From Arthrobacter sp. Leaf337 (lineage in GTDB: Bacteria > Actinomycetota > Actinomycetes > Actinomycetales > Micrococcaceae), in contig NZ_LMPC01000009.1 in assembly GCF_001423745.1 (NCBI RefSeq), positions 1 through 64,000 of the forward strand: 64,000 nt of DNA, in the 5' to 3' direction. Every line of letters starts with the position of its first letter. Within the stretch, counting starts at the first letter, position 1. The notes under the pieces are model-generated. The model made no database searches. It saw only the letters and a program-made list of their open reading frames with translations, and was not told the origin of the DNA. A program made the translations under genes and the position numbers. Shown here in pieces: positions 63,893 through 64,000 of this stretch.

Positions 63893-64000
63893 CAGATATC
63901 CATTCGCGATATACGGTCCTGCACCAGGGCGCGGTGCAGCGTCAGGCAGAGATCACTGATTTCCCGGGCTGCTTCGGCAGCACGGGCGTGGGATGCAGCG
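63892..64000 (-). CDS. C-terminal end of a MerR-type regulator (partial)
   Basis: The last 35 or so codons read AAREISDLCLTLHRALVQDR and end MDI before TGA. The helical tail and the position upstream of the nuclease fit the FtsR/Rv1828-type MerR regulator that normally precedes Rv1829. The DNA-binding domain lies outside the window, so the identity is inferred from context. Confidence 0.6.
   Translation of the reverse strand, partial: AASHARAAEAAREISDLCLTLHRALVQDRISRMDI

Noticed and set aside
1..64000. Defence system, prophage, CRISPR or mobile element
   Set aside because: No transposase, integrase, long direct repeats at gene borders, spacer arrays or toxin-antitoxin pairs are visible. The whole window is syntenic core genome.

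Overview
The window is high-GC actinobacterial DNA. Gene content and order point to Micrococcaceae, most likely an Arthrobacter or Pseudarthrobacter chromosome. The evidence is the standard actinobacterial division and cell wall (dcw) cluster, a MurE with an L-lysine-type rather than diaminopimelate-type specificity loop, a DivIVA/Wag31-YggT-SepF module, a polyphosphate glucokinase, and gene neighbourhoods matching Mycobacterium tuberculosis Rv2145c-Rv2187 and Rv1828-Rv1830. It is core genome: I see no insertion sequences, phage genes, CRISPR array, tRNA or rRNA.

Layout. 1-10 kb: the end of lipA, a DUF4191 and a DUF3817 membrane protein, an RDD protein, then a nitrogen block: glnA (type I glutamine synthetase behind a GlnR-like double box), GNAT and VOC proteins, glnE (adenylyltransferase) and glnA2. 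9.4-16.9 kb: panB, yceI, a SPOR-like small protein, map, ppgK, nrdR (behind twin NrdR boxes), a hisD operon, a flavin reductase and a decayed SDR gene. 17-42 kb: one long minus-strand run, read in transcription order mraZ, rsmH, ftsL-like, ftsI, murE, murF, mraY, murD, ftsW, murG, murC, ftsQ, ftsZ, pgeF, yggS, sepF, yggT, wag31, lspA, rluD, dnaE. Many of these genes overlap by 4 or 8 bases, which suggests translational coupling. 42-50 kb: DUF3040 protein, dinB, a lipoprotein with a polyprenyl synthase, an Rv2175c-like DNA-binding protein, a LysM/SLT wall hydrolase and a PASTA Ser/Thr kinase. 50-64 kb: class II DAHP synthase, plsC, two tandem alpha/beta hydrolases with a small membrane protein, ROK glucokinase, fadD15-like acyl-CoA synthetase, pyruvate carboxylase, an orphan ParA, a MerR regulator, a bifunctional nuclease and the tail of a further gene.

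How the parts work together. The central block makes lipid II (MurE/F/D/C/G, MraY), polymerises and crosslinks it (FtsW, FtsI), builds the septum (FtsZ, SepF, FtsQ, FtsL-like) and sets polarity (Wag31). The kinase and Rv2175c-like pair probably signal into this machinery. GlnA and GlnE form a nitrogen assimilation unit. GlnA2 lacks the usual adenylylated tyrosine.

The most interesting non-coding signals are: a four-tier hairpin between mraZ and rsmH, resembling in position the actinobacterial mraW RNA element; phased MraZ-type boxes over the mraZ promoter, with two further pairs in the opposite orientation; the GlnR-like and NrdR boxes; and three probable leaderless promoters with identical TANNNT-6 bp-start geometry. 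I found no convincing undescribed multi-gene system.
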